This document shows, in pieces, positions 1-9,462 of a stretch of DNA of 64,000 nucleotides (position 1 is the first letter of the stretch; each line of letters begins with the position of its first letter). Below the pieces are notes generated by a model. That model saw nothing but the letters and a program-made list of their open reading frames with translations. It had not been told where the DNA came from and made no database searches. Source of the DNA: Enterobacteriaceae bacterium RIT693 (GTDB lineage: Bacteria > Pseudomonadota > Gammaproteobacteria > Enterobacterales > Enterobacteriaceae); the NCBI GenBank assembly GCA_009668225.1, contig WJYK01000016.1:38558-102557 (forward strand), written 5' to 3'. A program made the position numbers and the translations under genes.

Positions 1-346
1 TCCCGGTAATGCCCCAGCGCCATGCCCACGGTCGGCTTGCCAGTTGAATCGCCCCCTGCACCGGCGGCATAGAAACAAACGGGGAATTGAGCAGCAGGTC
101 ACGGTTAGATAACGCCTCCGGGCTGACGACGCGCCTCACGCTCGCCGGATTCACCCAACCCGCAGCTCGCTGGTCGCGCCGCATTCCTCGCACGCCTACC
201 GGAACCCATCCGTCACGCTCGACATCACGCCGCACCACCACCGGCAGCGCAGGGCGCCACTGGCTTGTGACCCACTCCTCGTTAGCACCTTCCAGCGCTT
301 CGCGGTCAGAGAGCCAAAGGAGATCGTGGGGGCGTAATGTCGGCAT
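1..346 (-). CDS. mdcG: Malonate decarboxylase holo-ACP synthase MdcG (partial, C-terminus outside window)
   Basis: MdcG transfers the phosphoribosyl-dephospho-CoA prosthetic group onto the acyl carrier protein MdcC. Only about 115 N-terminal residues are in the window, starting MPTLRPHDLLWLSD at an ATG four bases beyond the mdcF stop; the gene continues past base 1 on the minus strand. The N-terminal pattern (LLWLSD followed by W and a PVVVRRD stretch) and its place after mdcF in the order mdcA-B-C-D-E-F-G support the call. The catalytic aspartates lie in the missing part, so activity cannot be judged. mdcH, and possibly mdcR, would be expected further downstream. Confidence 0.88.
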   Translation of the reverse strand, partial: MPTLRPHDLLWLSDREALEGANEEWVTSQWRPALPVVVRRDVERDGWVPVGVRGMRRDQRAAGWVNPASVRRVVSPEALSNRDLLLNSPFVSMPPVQGAIQLASRPWAWRWGITG

Positions 347-349
347 TAT

Positions 350-1309
350 TTAAAGTCCTGAAGTCAGCGTAATAAACAGCGGTAGCGACAGGATAGAGAG
401 TACCGAGCTTAGCAACAACACGGCTTCTGCATCCGGCGACTGCACGCCAAAACGGTTGCCAAAGACCACGCCAAAGAAGCCGGCGGCCAGGGCAATCATC
501 AGGATGGAGGTAATCGCAACCGGGCCGGTCAGGCCAAGCGCCAGCACGATGCCCCAGGCGATGAACGGCTGAATCAGCAGCTTGGTGACGGTCGCGGTTA
601 TCACCATGGTGTTGATCTGCAGCCTGCGGGCCGACAGGATCACCCCGGTCAGGAACAGCGCGGCAGCGGTGGCGGCCAGGCCCAGCGGTTTAATAGAGGC
701 CAGCAGCAGGTCAGGCATACGGATACCGATAGCCGACAGCACAACCCCAAGCAATGGCCCCCAGACAATTGGTTTTTTCACCGAACGCCACATCAGCACC
801 GGCAGCATCGCCAGCGTTGAGCCGCTGTTTTCACCGGCCGCACGGGCTTTTTCACGCTCAAGAATCAGCAGGCAGAACGGTGTCATCAGGACGGAACCGC
901 AGGCAATCGACACCGCCACGGAAAGCGAAGTCGAAGAGCCTTCACCGAGCACGCTGCCTAAAATTGGCAGGCCGAGCGCGGCATAGTTAGGCAGCGCCAC
1001 GGTAAGGGTCAGCACGGCGGCATCCTGCGGTGACTTTTTAAATACGCTGGTCGCCAGGAAGTAAATCGCCGCGTAGGTAATCCACATCGCAAGCACCAGC
1101 ACCACAATCAGCGGTGACTGCTGAACAATGCCAAGCCACGGCGTTTGAACGGTCGCGCTAAACAGCGCGGCGGGTAGAGCAAAGTCCATGACAAAAATGT
1201 TTAACAGCGAGACATTTTTGTTATCGACCATTTTCGCTTTGCCGGCGAAAAATCCCAGCAGCATGATGACAAAAATAGGGGCCAGAGCATGAACGATCAC
1301 GTAAGTCAT
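350..1309 (-). CDS. mdcF: Malonate transporter MdcF (AEC family)
   Basis: This is an inner-membrane auxin efflux carrier (AEC) family permease of about 319 residues, assigned to malonate uptake because it lies inside the mdc operon. The product is hydrophobic throughout, with the N-terminal pattern APIFVIMLLGFFAGK and around ten predicted membrane segments. An upstream in-frame ATG exists at 1327, but the ATG at 1309 is preceded by an AAGGTGAAG Shine-Dalgarno stretch and matches the usual length, so 1309 is preferred. It is separated from mdcE by 126 bp holding a perfect palindrome, so its expression may differ from that of the decarboxylase subunits. Substrate is inferred from context. Confidence 0.85.
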   Translation of the reverse strand: MTYVIVHALAPIFVIMLLGFFAGKAKMVDNKNVSLLNIFVMDFALPAALFSATVQTPWLGIVQQSPLIVVLVLAMWITYAAIYFLATSVFKKSPQDAAVLTLTVALPNYAALGLPILGSVLGEGSSTSLSVAVSIACGSVLMTPFCLLILEREKARAAGENSGSTLAMLPVLMWRSVKKPIVWGPLLGVVLSAIGIRMPDLLLASIKPLGLAATAAALFLTGVILSARRLQINTMVITATVTKLLIQPFIAWGIVLALGLTGPVAITSILMIALAAGFFGVVFGNRFGVQSPDAEAVLLLSSVLSILSLPLFITLTSGL

Positions 1310-1381
1310 AACTTCACCTTGAGTCAATAAAGAGAGTTAGCACGGTCGCGATATTTATTATATTCGGACGTTTGTTTTACT

Positions 1382-1403
1382 CAGGCACGGCATGCCGTGC
1401 CTG
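1382..1403. repeat. Perfect 22-bp palindrome between mdcE and mdcF
   Basis: CAGGCACGGCA is followed directly by its exact reverse complement. It lies in the only sizeable gap of the operon. No T-run follows on either strand, so it is more likely an RNA processing or stability element or a binding site than a simple terminator. Confidence 0.6.
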
Positions 1404-1435
1404 GTTATAGAGTCCGGCAGGTTTGTCTTTTTTTA

Positions 1436-2236
1436 TTACCAGCTGGCGCGCATACGTTCGCGAACCAGCGCCGAACTGTGGCGATTTTTTGCCAGCAGAC
1501 GGCATTTCAGCGAAGTCTCGCTACGTGCTTCTTTCACCGCTGTACTCAGAGCAGCCTTCACTTTTGCCACATCATCACTTTGCGGAGCGTCCGGGTTGTT
1601 GATATCCAGCAGCGCGGAAAGCAGGCCCAGGGTTTCATAGTTGCTGATGTCGTAGGCCATCGGTGGAATGGTGGCGGCCAGTTTTTCCAGCGCCTCCACG
1701 GTGCGTAAGGTGATGCGCGCGGCGGACTCTTTCCCCATCGCGTGGATCATCACACCCTTGTCGTTAAAGGCGATCAGCCGGTTAGCCTGGTAGCCATGGG
1801 CGAGGAACGCTCCGGACATCGCTTTGCCGACAATCAGGCCCACAACAGGATGCCCGGCCAGGCGAGCATTGGCATACGCGCCTGCGGCACCGGCCAGCGC
1901 CTGGTGAATACCGAATGCCTCTTCGCGGCGGCCATAGGCCTGGCTTGGGACATCAATCACCGCAACGATGGCGCGCTTTTCAGCCTTGTTTGCATCTTCA
2001 GCGATGGTTTCGCTGACTACTTTTGCCAGCGTCCAGCCTTCTAACAACCCTACTTCGCCGCCAGCAGCGCGGGGATAATGGTTATTGGCATCGGGCACCA
2101 CGGCGATAAAGCGGGCAGGTTTCCCGTCAACGTTGCCGTCGGCGACCTGTACAGAGGCGCATAGCCCCGCCATACGCGGCGCATCCGGAACTAAGGTATC
2201 CAGCCAAACGGCGGCGCGATTCAGTTTCTGGCTCAT
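1436..2236 (-). CDS. mdcE: Malonate decarboxylase gamma subunit MdcE
   Basis: MdcE pairs with MdcD to form the carboxyltransferase/decarboxylase part that releases CO2 from malonyl-S-ACP. The 266-residue product begins MSQKLNRAAVWLDTL. It carries the crotonase-like segment with VVGLIVGKAMSGAFLAHG, typical of biotin-independent decarboxylase gamma chains. The start at 2236 shares one base with the mdcD stop (TAATG), implying translational coupling and excluding the longer upstream in-frame ATG at 2323. It is the last of the tightly packed subunit genes before the palindrome-bearing gap. Confidence 0.92.
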   Translation of the reverse strand: MSQKLNRAAVWLDTLVPDAPRMAGLCASVQVADGNVDGKPARFIAVVPDANNHYPRAAGGEVGLLEGWTLAKVVSETIAEDANKAEKRAIVAVIDVPSQAYGRREEAFGIHQALAGAAGAYANARLAGHPVVGLIVGKAMSGAFLAHGYQANRLIAFNDKGVMIHAMGKESAARITLRTVEALEKLAATIPPMAYDISNYETLGLLSALLDINNPDAPQSDDVAKVKAALSTAVKEARSETSLKCRLLAKNRHSSALVRERMRASW

Positions 2237-3066
2237 TAACGTTTCTCCCCAAAAAGCTGTTTGATCTGTTCGGCATCGGCCTGCTGGCTGGTGTCGAAAT
2301 GGGTCAGGCGATCCAGATACCACGCGTAGTTATCGGTGCGATGCTGCGCCGGAACGCCTTTGCCGATGGCTTCGTTGACCGCCTGCTTCACGGCATGAAT
2401 GCCGTCACCAACCAGCGCATCCACCAGCCCGCTCTGATAGCGAACTTCACCGCCGGTCATGCCCCAGATAAACGGCCGATCGCGGGAGTCATATTCCTCA
2501 ATGCCCGCTTCCTGCTCGATAACCTGCGGGCCGTTCAGGCCAAGACGTGCCTCGCGAGTCACAATCAAATAGCTGCAAAGCGCGGCGGCGATCGACATCC
2601 CGCCGAAGCAGCCCACGGTGCCGGCCACAACGCCAATCACCGGGGTGTAGCGACGTAAATCGACAATCGCCGCGTGGATATCGGCAATCGCCGCCAGGCC
2701 GAGGTTGGCCTCCTGCAGGCGCACGCCGCCGGTTTCCAGACAAAGCACAGCCTGAGTAGGAATGCCATTGCGGTTATCTTCCGCCGCCAGTTCAAGCGCG
2801 GCCGCCATTTTTGCGCCGGACACTTCGCCCATGCTGCCGCCCTGGAATGCGCCTTCGATGGCAATCACCACCGCCGGGCCACCGTTAATCGTGCCTTTGG
2901 CAACGACCATGCCGTCATCAGACTGCGGCACAATGCCCTGCGGCCCCAGCCACGGCGAGACAATGCCGTCGAACGGGTCAAGCAATTCACGATAGCTGCC
3001 TTCATCCAGCAGCAGACGCGCGCGCTCGCGGGCTCTTAATTCAATAAAGCTGCTGTCGTCACGCAT
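2236..3066 (-). CDS. mdcD: Malonate decarboxylase beta subunit MdcD
   Basis: This 276-residue subunit resembles acetyl-CoA carboxylase carboxyltransferase beta chains and works with MdcE on malonyl-S-ACP. Visible features include FIELRARERARLLLDEGSY at the N-terminus, the glycine-rich EGAFQGGSMGEVSGAKM segment and GTVGCFGGMSIAAAL, which should form the oxyanion/acyl-binding region. The ATG at 3066 lies inside the end of mdcC (8-bp overlap); a longer in-frame start at 3132 is not needed. Overlapping starts and stops from mdcA to mdcE point to one transcript with equal subunit output. Confidence 0.93.
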   Translation of the reverse strand: MRDDSSFIELRARERARLLLDEGSYRELLDPFDGIVSPWLGPQGIVPQSDDGMVVAKGTINGGPAVVIAIEGAFQGGSMGEVSGAKMAAALELAAEDNRNGIPTQAVLCLETGGVRLQEANLGLAAIADIHAAIVDLRRYTPVIGVVAGTVGCFGGMSIAAALCSYLIVTREARLGLNGPQVIEQEAGIEEYDSRDRPFIWGMTGGEVRYQSGLVDALVGDGIHAVKQAVNEAIGKGVPAQHRTDNYAWYLDRLTHFDTSQQADAEQIKQLFGEKR

Positions 3067-3358
3067 GAGCCACCTCCTCAAAGACCTGTTCGATACGGAT
3101 ACGCGCCACGCCCGGCGTCGCGCCAAAATCATGAATTTTCAACTCTCCGGCAGGCAGGCTGCTTAGCGCGGCCAGGCGCTCGAAAAGTGCTTTCCAGCGT
3201 TTTTCGCTGTTATCGACGGAGGTGGTGATGTCGATGGTCAGAGTCTGCCCCTGTGCGGCAGAAAACAGGACTTCCATATCGCCGGAGCCCACCACGCCAG
3301 CCAGGGCTTTGCCTGTGGCCGTGCGGGTTGCCGGAAATGACAACGTAATGTGTTCCAT
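3059..3358 (-). CDS. mdcC: Malonate decarboxylase acyl carrier protein (delta subunit) MdcC
   Basis: This 99-residue acyl carrier protein carries the 2'-(5''-triphosphoribosyl)-3'-dephospho-CoA group and shuttles acetyl and malonyl thioesters between MdcA and MdcDE. The attachment serine is Ser25 in the VVGSGDMEVL motif. The start MEHITLSFPA at 3358 is chosen because it gives the family length; the 35-residue upstream extension of the reading frame overlaps mdcB and lacks family sequence. It lies 10 bp after the mdcB stop and overlaps mdcD by 8 bp. Confidence 0.93.
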   Translation of the reverse strand: MEHITLSFPATRTATGKALAGVVGSGDMEVLFSAAQGQTLTIDITTSVDNSEKRWKALFERLAALSSLPAGELKIHDFGATPGVARIRIEQVFEEVAHA

Positions 3359-3368
3359 AACGCCCTCG

Positions 3369-4238
3369 TTAAATAAGTGAGTGAAGCGGGGTAGCATCGT
3401 TGGCGATGCGGTCCAGCAGCAGCGTGGCGGCGAGCAAATCAGCCGCCCCGCCCGGTGAGGCATTTAGCGCCAGCATGTTGCGGTCGAGCACGTCCAGCGC
3501 ATCGCGGCCTTCCTGGCGCGAGATACCGCCGTTGATCAGCACGCTGCGGGCACCGTTTTGCATCGTTTCCAGGCCGGCTAACCCGGCGCGAGAGAGCACG
3601 CAGGTATCTGACAGCGAAGTCATAATCGCCATCAGAGCGTCAATACGCGCCTCGCCTTCGGTTGCTCCGGACTGGCGGCTACGGCGGAGCTGAGGCAGCG
3701 CGAGACGCATAACGTGAGGAAAACCCTGCTGAGCCTCTTCTCGTGCGCCCGGTACGCGGTAGCGTCTTGTGGCTCTCAACCCTTTGCTAAAGCTCTTCGG
3801 CGCCGCCTCATCCGGGAGCGCAGCAAGCCGTGCTGCCGTAGCGGTAACCTCCTCGCTGCTGCCCATCATGCCGTGCATAGCGGCGGCGGAAACCAGCAGC
3901 CCAAGCGCCCAGATGGCGCCGCGGTGGGTATTCACCCCGCAGGTGGCCGCCATCATTTGCTGCTCCCCTTCGCGCCCCAGGCGCCCGACCAGCTGGCGCA
4001 GCGCAATGTCTGCCGGACGTTCCCAGCTTTGTAATGCCAGAGCATGAAATGTCGGGGTCAGGCTGTGGGCCGATCGCTCCATCAGCGCCAGGCTGAGATC
4101 GTGATGGGCGCCATTCCCCCGGCTGTCCACCAGACCGGGTTTTGGGCTCAGACGGGCTTCTTCAATCAGGCTTTGGGTTGCCGCCCTTGCCAGCCAGCCC
4201 GCCCCTGCCTCAACGCCTTTCTGTGGATGTAATTTCAT
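3369..4238 (-). CDS. mdcB: Triphosphoribosyl-dephospho-CoA synthase MdcB
   Basis: MdcB makes the cofactor precursor triphosphoribosyl-dephospho-CoA from dephospho-CoA and ATP; MdcG then loads it on MdcC. It belongs to the CitG family. The 289-residue product starts MKLHPQKGVEAGAGWLARAA at 4238, sharing one base with the mdcA stop (TAATG). The motif ARLSPKPGLVDSRGNGAHHDL near residue 35 and the CGVNTHRGAIWALG stretch are the conserved CitG/MdcB signatures. A 16-codon upstream extension overlaps mdcA and is unlikely to be used. Confidence 0.93.
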   Translation of the reverse strand: MKLHPQKGVEAGAGWLARAATQSLIEEARLSPKPGLVDSRGNGAHHDLSLALMERSAHSLTPTFHALALQSWERPADIALRQLVGRLGREGEQQMMAATCGVNTHRGAIWALGLLVSAAAMHGMMGSSEEVTATAARLAALPDEAAPKSFSKGLRATRRYRVPGAREEAQQGFPHVMRLALPQLRRSRQSGATEGEARIDALMAIMTSLSDTCVLSRAGLAGLETMQNGARSVLINGGISRQEGRDALDVLDRNMLALNASPGGAADLLAATLLLDRIANDATPLHSLI

Positions 4239-5893
4239 TACCAGCTCCGGAATTTCGCTGGCGGGTTGTAGAGGCCGCCGGACCATTCGACCAGATCGGC
4301 CACGCTACTTGCCGCCAGCAGGGAACGAGTCGCATCGCTGCGGCGGATCCCCATGTCTTCCGGGTAAGCCACTTTGCCGCTCTGGCGAAGCGCCGCGACG
4401 CGCTTAGCGTCAACGCCCAGGCCAATGTCGGTGATACCAGCCACCGCTGCCACCATCGCACGTCGCTCTTCCAGGCTCTCCGCGCGGTAGAGGTACGCAA
4501 TCCCTTCTTCGGTCAGCACGTGGGTTACGTCGTCACCGTAAATCATCACCGGTGCCAGCGGCATACCGGAGGTTTTAGCCACTTCAACAGCATCCAGGGT
4601 TTCCACGAAGGTTGGCTTCACGCCCGCCTGGAAGGTTTCGACCATCTGCACCACCAGCTTTTTGCCGCGCTGCATCGGGTCAGGTTCAGTTATCATGTTC
4701 AGCCAGGCCGGCGTGGCATGGCGACGACCGTGCGGGTCATGGCCCATATTTGGCGCGCCACCGAAGCCCGACAGGCGGCCACGCGTTACGGTAGAAGAGT
4801 TCGCCAGGCCATCAACCTGTAGGGTCGAACCGATAAACATATCCACCGCGTATTGCCCTGCCAGCTGGCACATAGCGCGGTTAGAGCGCATGGAGCCATC
4901 GGCACCGGTAAAGAAGATATCCGGGCGAGCGCGGATGTATTCTTCCATCCCCAGCTCGCCGCCGAAGCAATGCACGCTCTCCACCCAGCCGCTTTCAATC
5001 GCCGGGATCAGCGTCGGATGTGGGTTCAGGGTCCAGTGCTTGCAGATTTTGCCTTTCAGGCCAAGCCGTTCGCCGTAGGTGGGCAGCAGCAGCTCGATGG
5101 CAGCGGTGTTGAAGCCGATCCCGTGGTTCAGGGACTGCACCTGATGCTCGGCGTAAATGCCTTTAATGGCCATCATCGCCATCAGGATATGTTCCTGCTT
5201 GATCAGGCGCGGGTCGCGAGTAAACAGCGGTTCGATAAAGAACGGCTTATCGGCAACCACCACGTAGTCAATCCAGGAGCCGGGAATGTCCACGCGCGGC
5301 AGATCGCAATCATCGTCGACCAGCTCATTAACCTGAGCGATAACGATCCCGTCGTGGAAGGCGGCAGCCTCAACCAGCGCTGGCGTATCTTCGGTGCTTG
5401 GCCCGGTGTACAGGTTGCCTTTACGGTCAGCTTTATACCCGGCGATGAGCGCGACGTTAGGCGCAAGATCGACGTATAAGCGCGCATAGAGTTCGATATA
5501 GGTATGAATCGAGCCAATTTCTAACTGCCCGTCTTCCAGCAGCTGAGAAATGCGCAGGCTCTGGGTACCGGAGAAAGAGAAGTCGAGCTTGCGGGCGATG
5601 CCTTTTTCGAAAATATCAAGGTGTTCACTGCGACCGACGCTCGGCATGATCATATGCAGATCGTGTACTTTTTGCGGGCTGACTTCCGCCAGCATGCGGG
5701 AGAGAAAATCTGCCTGTTTCTGGTTGTTTCCTTCCAGCACCACCCGGTCGCCCGGCGCAATCAGCTTTTCCATTACACCGACGAGGTCCCCGGTCGGGAT
5801 CACCTTGCCCTGTACGTTGCTGGACGCCATTCGCCGCTGCTTCTCGGTGCGGCGTGTGTTCCAGACGCGGGCAGGCGTTTGGCTAGCACTCAT
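4238..5893 (-). CDS. mdcA: Malonate decarboxylase alpha subunit (acetyl-S-ACP:malonate ACP transferase) MdcA
   Basis: MdcA exchanges malonate for acetate on the acyl carrier protein, starting the cycle that lets cells use malonate as carbon source. The 551-residue product matches the family length. It has a glycine-rich CoA-transferase-like core (GKVIPTGDLVGVMEKLIAPGDRVVLEGNNQKQ) and a conserved RLSGFGGAPNMGHDPHGRRH stretch in the second half. The ATG at 5893 follows an AGGAGG ribosome binding site at good spacing. It is the first gene of the operon. A LysR-type MdcR activator is known for such operons, but no regulator gene is within the window. Confidence 0.95.
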   Translation of the reverse strand: MSASQTPARVWNTRRTEKQRRMASSNVQGKVIPTGDLVGVMEKLIAPGDRVVLEGNNQKQADFLSRMLAEVSPQKVHDLHMIMPSVGRSEHLDIFEKGIARKLDFSFSGTQSLRISQLLEDGQLEIGSIHTYIELYARLYVDLAPNVALIAGYKADRKGNLYTGPSTEDTPALVEAAAFHDGIVIAQVNELVDDDCDLPRVDIPGSWIDYVVVADKPFFIEPLFTRDPRLIKQEHILMAMMAIKGIYAEHQVQSLNHGIGFNTAAIELLLPTYGERLGLKGKICKHWTLNPHPTLIPAIESGWVESVHCFGGELGMEEYIRARPDIFFTGADGSMRSNRAMCQLAGQYAVDMFIGSTLQVDGLANSSTVTRGRLSGFGGAPNMGHDPHGRRHATPAWLNMITEPDPMQRGKKLVVQMVETFQAGVKPTFVETLDAVEVAKTSGMPLAPVMIYGDDVTHVLTEEGIAYLYRAESLEERRAMVAAVAGITDIGLGVDAKRVAALRQSGKVAYPEDMGIRRSDATRSLLAASSVADLVEWSGGLYNPPAKFRSW

Positions 5894-6280
5894 TATTAAC
5901 CTCCTGATTCAGCGAATCATTTTGATTGGCTTTAGTCTGGTTAAAAGTGTGCGCCACGCCGGGTTGGCTATCAATTAAGCTCAGGAACCAATCATTAGCC
6001 TTAGAGTAATAATGGATTACCCGTTTTGTGATCGAGGTAGAAGGCGAAGATGTCCAGGGTGCGCTACACAAAAACGAGGGAGGAAAAAAGTGAACTCTGC
6101 CGCCGCCGGTGTTAAGGTTAGCGGGTCTTCAATACAGGTTTTAACGTCATGCTACTCACCACAATCCTCAACAATCCTCTGCTGAAACAGCCGCGCATCG
6201 CTTAGCGCGCTCACACATTCCCGTCTGCAAATTGAAACGGAACGTTGTTCCGTCGGCATACTATTGTTGTGAGAAAAAAC
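5894..6280. promoter_or_regulatory. Intergenic region between divergent mdcA and catB-like gene
   Basis: This gap of about 390 bp separates divergent genes and must hold the promoters of both. I could not assign -35/-10 elements or a LysR-type box with confidence. No intact coding sequence is visible; the short minus-strand frame reaching 6071 has no recognisable product. Confidence 0.5.
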
Positions 6281-6913
6281 ATGTCACAGACTGAAAAACA
6301 CTGGTCTCAGGTCGAATACCTGCACGAAACGGTGACCAACCCCAATATTCATATCAAAGGCCAGCACAGTTATTACAGCGACTGCTGGGATAGCGGTTTT
6401 GAGCAAAGCGCGGTGCGCTACCTGCAGGGTGATGCGGTGAGTCGAGCCTGGGAGCCCATTGGCGAACTTGACCAGCTGTGGATTGGCGATTACGTCTGTA
6501 TCGCCGCCGAGGCGGTGATCCTGATGGGCGGCAACCACACGCACCGAGGCGACTGGTTCTCTCTTTACCCCTTTATCGAGACCATCAAAGACGCCTACCG
6601 CGCCAAAGGCGACACGACGCTTGGCGATGGATGCTGGATAGGCATGAGGGCAATGATTATGCCTGGCGTGACCATTGGCGAAGGCGCGATTATCGCCGCT
6701 GGCAGCGTAGTGACGAAAGACGTCGCACCTTACAGCGTCGTCGGCGGCAACCCGGCCAAACCGATCGCCCTGCGTTTCGAACCCGGAGTGATCGAGCGGC
6801 TGCTGAAGCTGCAAATTTATCTGCTAAGCGATGAGCATTTTCAGGCTATTCAGCCCCTGCTGAGCAATAACGATATTGATGCGCTGGAACGCGCGGTGAG
6901 AGCATTGCGGTAA
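6281..6913 (+). CDS. CatB-related O-acetyltransferase (hexapeptide-repeat xenobiotic acetyltransferase)
   Basis: The 210-residue product belongs to the left-handed beta-helix acyltransferases related to type B chloramphenicol acetyltransferase (CatB). Family hallmarks are NPNIHIKGQHSYYSD near the start, the GGNHTHRGDWFSLYPF segment with the presumed catalytic histidine, and hexapeptide repeats such as IGMRAMIMPGVTIGEGAIIAAGSVVTKDV followed by YSVVGGNPAKPI. The ATG at 6281 is chosen over upstream TTG/GTG starts because MSQTEKHW begins at normal family length. Whether it acts on chloramphenicol or another acceptor cannot be told. A strong terminator follows immediately. Confidence 0.85.
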   Translation: MSQTEKHWSQVEYLHETVTNPNIHIKGQHSYYSDCWDSGFEQSAVRYLQGDAVSRAWEPIGELDQLWIGDYVCIAAEAVILMGGNHTHRGDWFSLYPFIETIKDAYRAKGDTTLGDGCWIGMRAMIMPGVTIGEGAIIAAGSVVTKDVAPYSVVGGNPAKPIALRFEPGVIERLLKLQIYLLSDEHFQAIQPLLSNNDIDALERAVRALR

Positions 6914-6919
6914 CAAGAG

Positions 6920-6945
6920 CGGGCGGGAATAACCCGCCCGTTTTT
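6920..6945. terminator. Bidirectional terminator between catB-like gene and cybC
   Basis: The 8-bp stem CGGGCGGG/CCCGCCCG with loop AATAA is followed by TTTTT on the plus strand. It lies between convergent genes and probably also serves cybC. Confidence 0.85.
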
Positions 6946-6950
6946 AAATC

Positions 6951-7337
6951 TTAGCGGAACTTCTTGTGGTAGGTATCGCGCGTGGTTTTGAAGTCAGCGG
7001 CAGCTGCCTGGGCTTCTGTCACTTTGCCTTCGTTGGCCAGCTTCAGCGCACCGTCAATCTGGCCCACGAGGATATCAAACCCGTGGCGGTACTCTTTCAT
7101 GTTGGCGCTATCGGCTGCTTCATTTTCCAGCTTTGGCGGCGTCCCTTTCTGCGCATCCAGAGCCGCTTCACGCATGTTGCCCAGTGAAGTTTTCAGCTCG
7201 GCGGCATCTTTGGTGCTCAGCACGGTTTTGTAGTTTTTGGCGATAATGTCCATGTCGTCGCCAACGTCTTTCGCAAAAGCGACGCCGGACAACAAAACGG
7301 ATGATACTGCTAACATTGCAATCAGTTGCTTACGCAT
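6951..7337 (-). CDS. cybC: Soluble cytochrome b562
   Basis: This is a periplasmic four-helix-bundle haem protein of 128 residues including a signal peptide ([22 protein letters not shown]). The mature part aligns with E. coli cytochrome b562 over its whole length, including [25 protein letters not shown]. The axial haem ligands are conserved: Met7 of the mature chain in DVGDDMDII and the C-terminal His in DTYHKKFR. An intact copy suggests a functional electron carrier, though its physiological partner is unknown. It is convergent with the acetyltransferase and upstream of the pmbA 3' end on the same strand. Confidence 0.95.
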   Translation of the reverse strand: MRKQLIAMLAVSSVLLSGVAFAKDVGDDMDIIAKNYKTVLSTKDAAELKTSLGNMREAALDAQKGTPPKLENEAADSANMKEYRHGFDILVGQIDGALKLANEGKVTEAQAAAADFKTTRDTYHKKFR

Positions 7338-7396
7338 TCACTCACCTTTATCTTTTTTATATGAGAAACGGGCGCGGCAGGGCGCGCCACATTGCT

Positions 7397-8749
7397 TTAC
7401 TGACCGGCTATCTTCATCTCCGGAAGTAAGACTGAACCACACTGAATGTTGCTACGTGTTTCTATATCGTTGCCAATAGTAACTATCTCGCGCCACATGT
7501 CCTTCAGGTTACCGGCGATAGTGATTTCACTCACCGGATACTGAATCTCACCGTTCTCAACCCAGAAGCCTGCCGCACCGCGAGAATAGTCGCCGGTAAT
7601 GCCGCTTACGCCCTGCCCCATCAGCTCGGTCACCACCAGCCCGGTGCCCATCTGTTTCAGCATTTCCTCAAAACCGAGGCCCTGGCCGGCAATGCGCCAG
7701 TTGTGGATGCCGCCCGCGTGGCCGGTACTTTTCAGCCCAAGCTTACGCGCGGAATAGTTGGTCAGCAGCCACTGCTGCAGCACGCCACCTTTAATGATGT
7801 CACGGCGTTCGGTGCGCACGCCTTCGCTGTCGAACGGCGTGGAGGCCAGGCCTTTCAGCAGGTGCGGATGCTCTTCAATGGTCAGCCAGTCCGGCAGGAT
7901 TTGCTTGCCGAGGGAGTCCAGCAGGAAAGTTGATTTACGGTACACCGCGCCGCCCGCAATCGCGCCGACCAGGTGACCGAACAGCCCGGTCGCCACTTCA
8001 TTGGCGAAAATCACCGGCGCTTTCATGGTGGACAGCTTGCGTGGCGACAGGCGGGACAACGTGCGGCGCGCGCAGTCGGCCCCGACCCATTCAGGAGACT
8101 TAAGGTCTTCCATCGCGCGGCCAATGGTATAGGCGTAATCGCGCTCCATGTCGCCGTTCTCTTCGGCAATCACGCAGCTCGAAAGAGAGTGACGAGTAGA
8201 GCAGTAGCTTTGCAGCATGCCGTGGCTGTTGCCGAAGACTTTAATGCCGTAATGGCTGTTAAAGCTGCCACCTTCGGTATTGGTAATGCGTTTGTCCACG
8301 TTCAGGGAGGCGTTTTCCGCACGCGCGGCAAGCTCAATGGCGCGCTCCGGGTCAATTTCCGTTGGGTGGAAGAGGTCCAGATCCGGCGCATCAAAGGCCA
8401 GCAGCTCTTTGTCCGCCACACCTGCGTAAGGATCCGGTGAGGTATAGCGCGCGATATCCAACGCCGCCTGTACGGTACGCGCTATCGCGTCCGGGCTAAG
8501 GTCGGTAGACGAAGCGCTGCCCTTGCGATTTTGATGATAAACGGTGATGCCAAGCGCACCATCGCTATTGAATTCGACGTTCTCCACCTCACCGTAGCGG
8601 GTGCTGACGCTGATACCGGTGGTTTTACTGACCGCAACTTCCGCGCCGTCTGACTTGCCTTTCGCCAGCTCCAGCGCCTGTGAAACCGCCTGCTCCAGAA
8701 CCTGACGTTGTTGTGCTACTTGCGTGTTTACTTTCATCGCTACTGCCAT
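7397..8749 (-). CDS. pmbA: Metalloprotease subunit TldE/PmbA
   Basis: PmbA (TldE) forms a heterodimeric zinc protease with TldD, known for maturation of microcin B17 and degradation of the CcdA antitoxin; TldE itself is the non-zinc partner. The 450-residue product from [10 protein letters not shown] matches E. coli PmbA nearly end to end, including [24 protein letters not shown] and [18 protein letters not shown] segments. The reading frame is open 120 codons further upstream, but that stretch runs through the divergent yjgA gene and has no family sequence, so 8749 is the start. It is divergent from yjgA as in E. coli. Confidence 0.96.
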   Translation of the reverse strand: MAVAMKVNTQVAQQRQVLEQAVSQALELAKGKSDGAEVAVSKTTGISVSTRYGEVENVEFNSDGALGITVYHQNRKGSASSTDLSPDAIARTVQAALDIARYTSPDPYAGVADKELLAFDAPDLDLFHPTEIDPERAIELAARAENASLNVDKRITNTEGGSFNSHYGIKVFGNSHGMLQSYCSTRHSLSSCVIAEENGDMERDYAYTIGRAMEDLKSPEWVGADCARRTLSRLSPRKLSTMKAPVIFANEVATGLFGHLVGAIAGGAVYRKSTFLLDSLGKQILPDWLTIEEHPHLLKGLASTPFDSEGVRTERRDIIKGGVLQQWLLTNYSARKLGLKSTGHAGGIHNWRIAGQGLGFEEMLKQMGTGLVVTELMGQGVSGITGDYSRGAAGFWVENGEIQYPVSEITIAGNLKDMWREIVTIGNDIETRSNIQCGSVLLPEMKIAGQ

Positions 8750-8849
8750 AATGTAAGGTGAGTCGTTCAAGTCTAACAGGATCAGAACAATTTCGCAGTG
8801 CAGCCCCATTGCTGGTAATATCCGCGTCAACTTTTTTAAGGAGCCTAAT

Positions 8850-9404
8850 ATGACCAAGCAGCCCGAAGACTGGCTCGACGACGTGCCCGATAATGAAAAT
8901 GAAGACGAAGATGATGAAATTATCTGGGTCAGTAAAAGTGAGATTAAGCGCGACGCCGAAGAGCTAAAACATCTGGGCGTTGAGCTGATGGAACTGGGCA
9001 AAAATGCCCTGGAAAAAATCCCGCTCGACGACGATTTGCGTGCCGCGATTGAACTGGCGCAGCGTATTAAGAAAGAAGGACGTCGCCGCCAGATACAGCT
9101 GATCGGCAAGATGATGCGTTCTCGCGATATGGATCCGATCCGTCAGGCGCTCGACAAGCTGAAAAACCGTCACAACCAGCAGGTTTCGCTGTTCCACAAG
9201 CTGGAAGCGCTGCGCGACCGTCTGGTCGAGGAAGGCGACGAGGCGATGAGCGAAGTCCTGAGACTTTATCCGCAGGCTGACCGCCAGCAGCTGCGCGTGC
9301 TTATCCGCAACGCGCAAAAAGAAAAAGCGGCCAACAAGCCGCCTAAGTCCTACCGTCAGATCTTCTCCTACCTTCGCGAACTCGCCGAAGCGCAGGAAAG
9401 CTAA
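8850..9404 (+). CDS. darP: Dual-action ribosomal maturation protein DarP (YjgA)
   Basis: YjgA/DarP is a small, charged protein that associates with late 50S ribosomal assembly intermediates. The 184-residue product begins [19 protein letters not shown]. It has an acidic N-terminus followed by helical segments ([37 protein letters not shown]) and ends in AEAQES, matching the E. coli protein in length and order. The ATG at 8850 has a Shine-Dalgarno sequence (AAGGAG) just upstream. The divergent pmbA neighbour is the normal context. Confidence 0.95.
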   Translation: MTKQPEDWLDDVPDNENEDEDDEIIWVSKSEIKRDAEELKHLGVELMELGKNALEKIPLDDDLRAAIELAQRIKKEGRRRQIQLIGKMMRSRDMDPIRQALDKLKNRHNQQVSLFHKLEALRDRLVEEGDEAMSEVLRLYPQADRQQLRVLIRNAQKEKAANKPPKSYRQIFSYLRELAEAQES

Positions 9405-9462
9405 GACGCTAGCGCTGGCCCGATATTCTCCGCGGCCAGCGCTCAATATCTTCTGACCTTTT

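Noticed and set aside
8750..9109. N-terminal extension of pmbA by 120 codons
   Set aside because: The extension is antisense to yjgA and absent from the family; the start at 8749 gives the known length.
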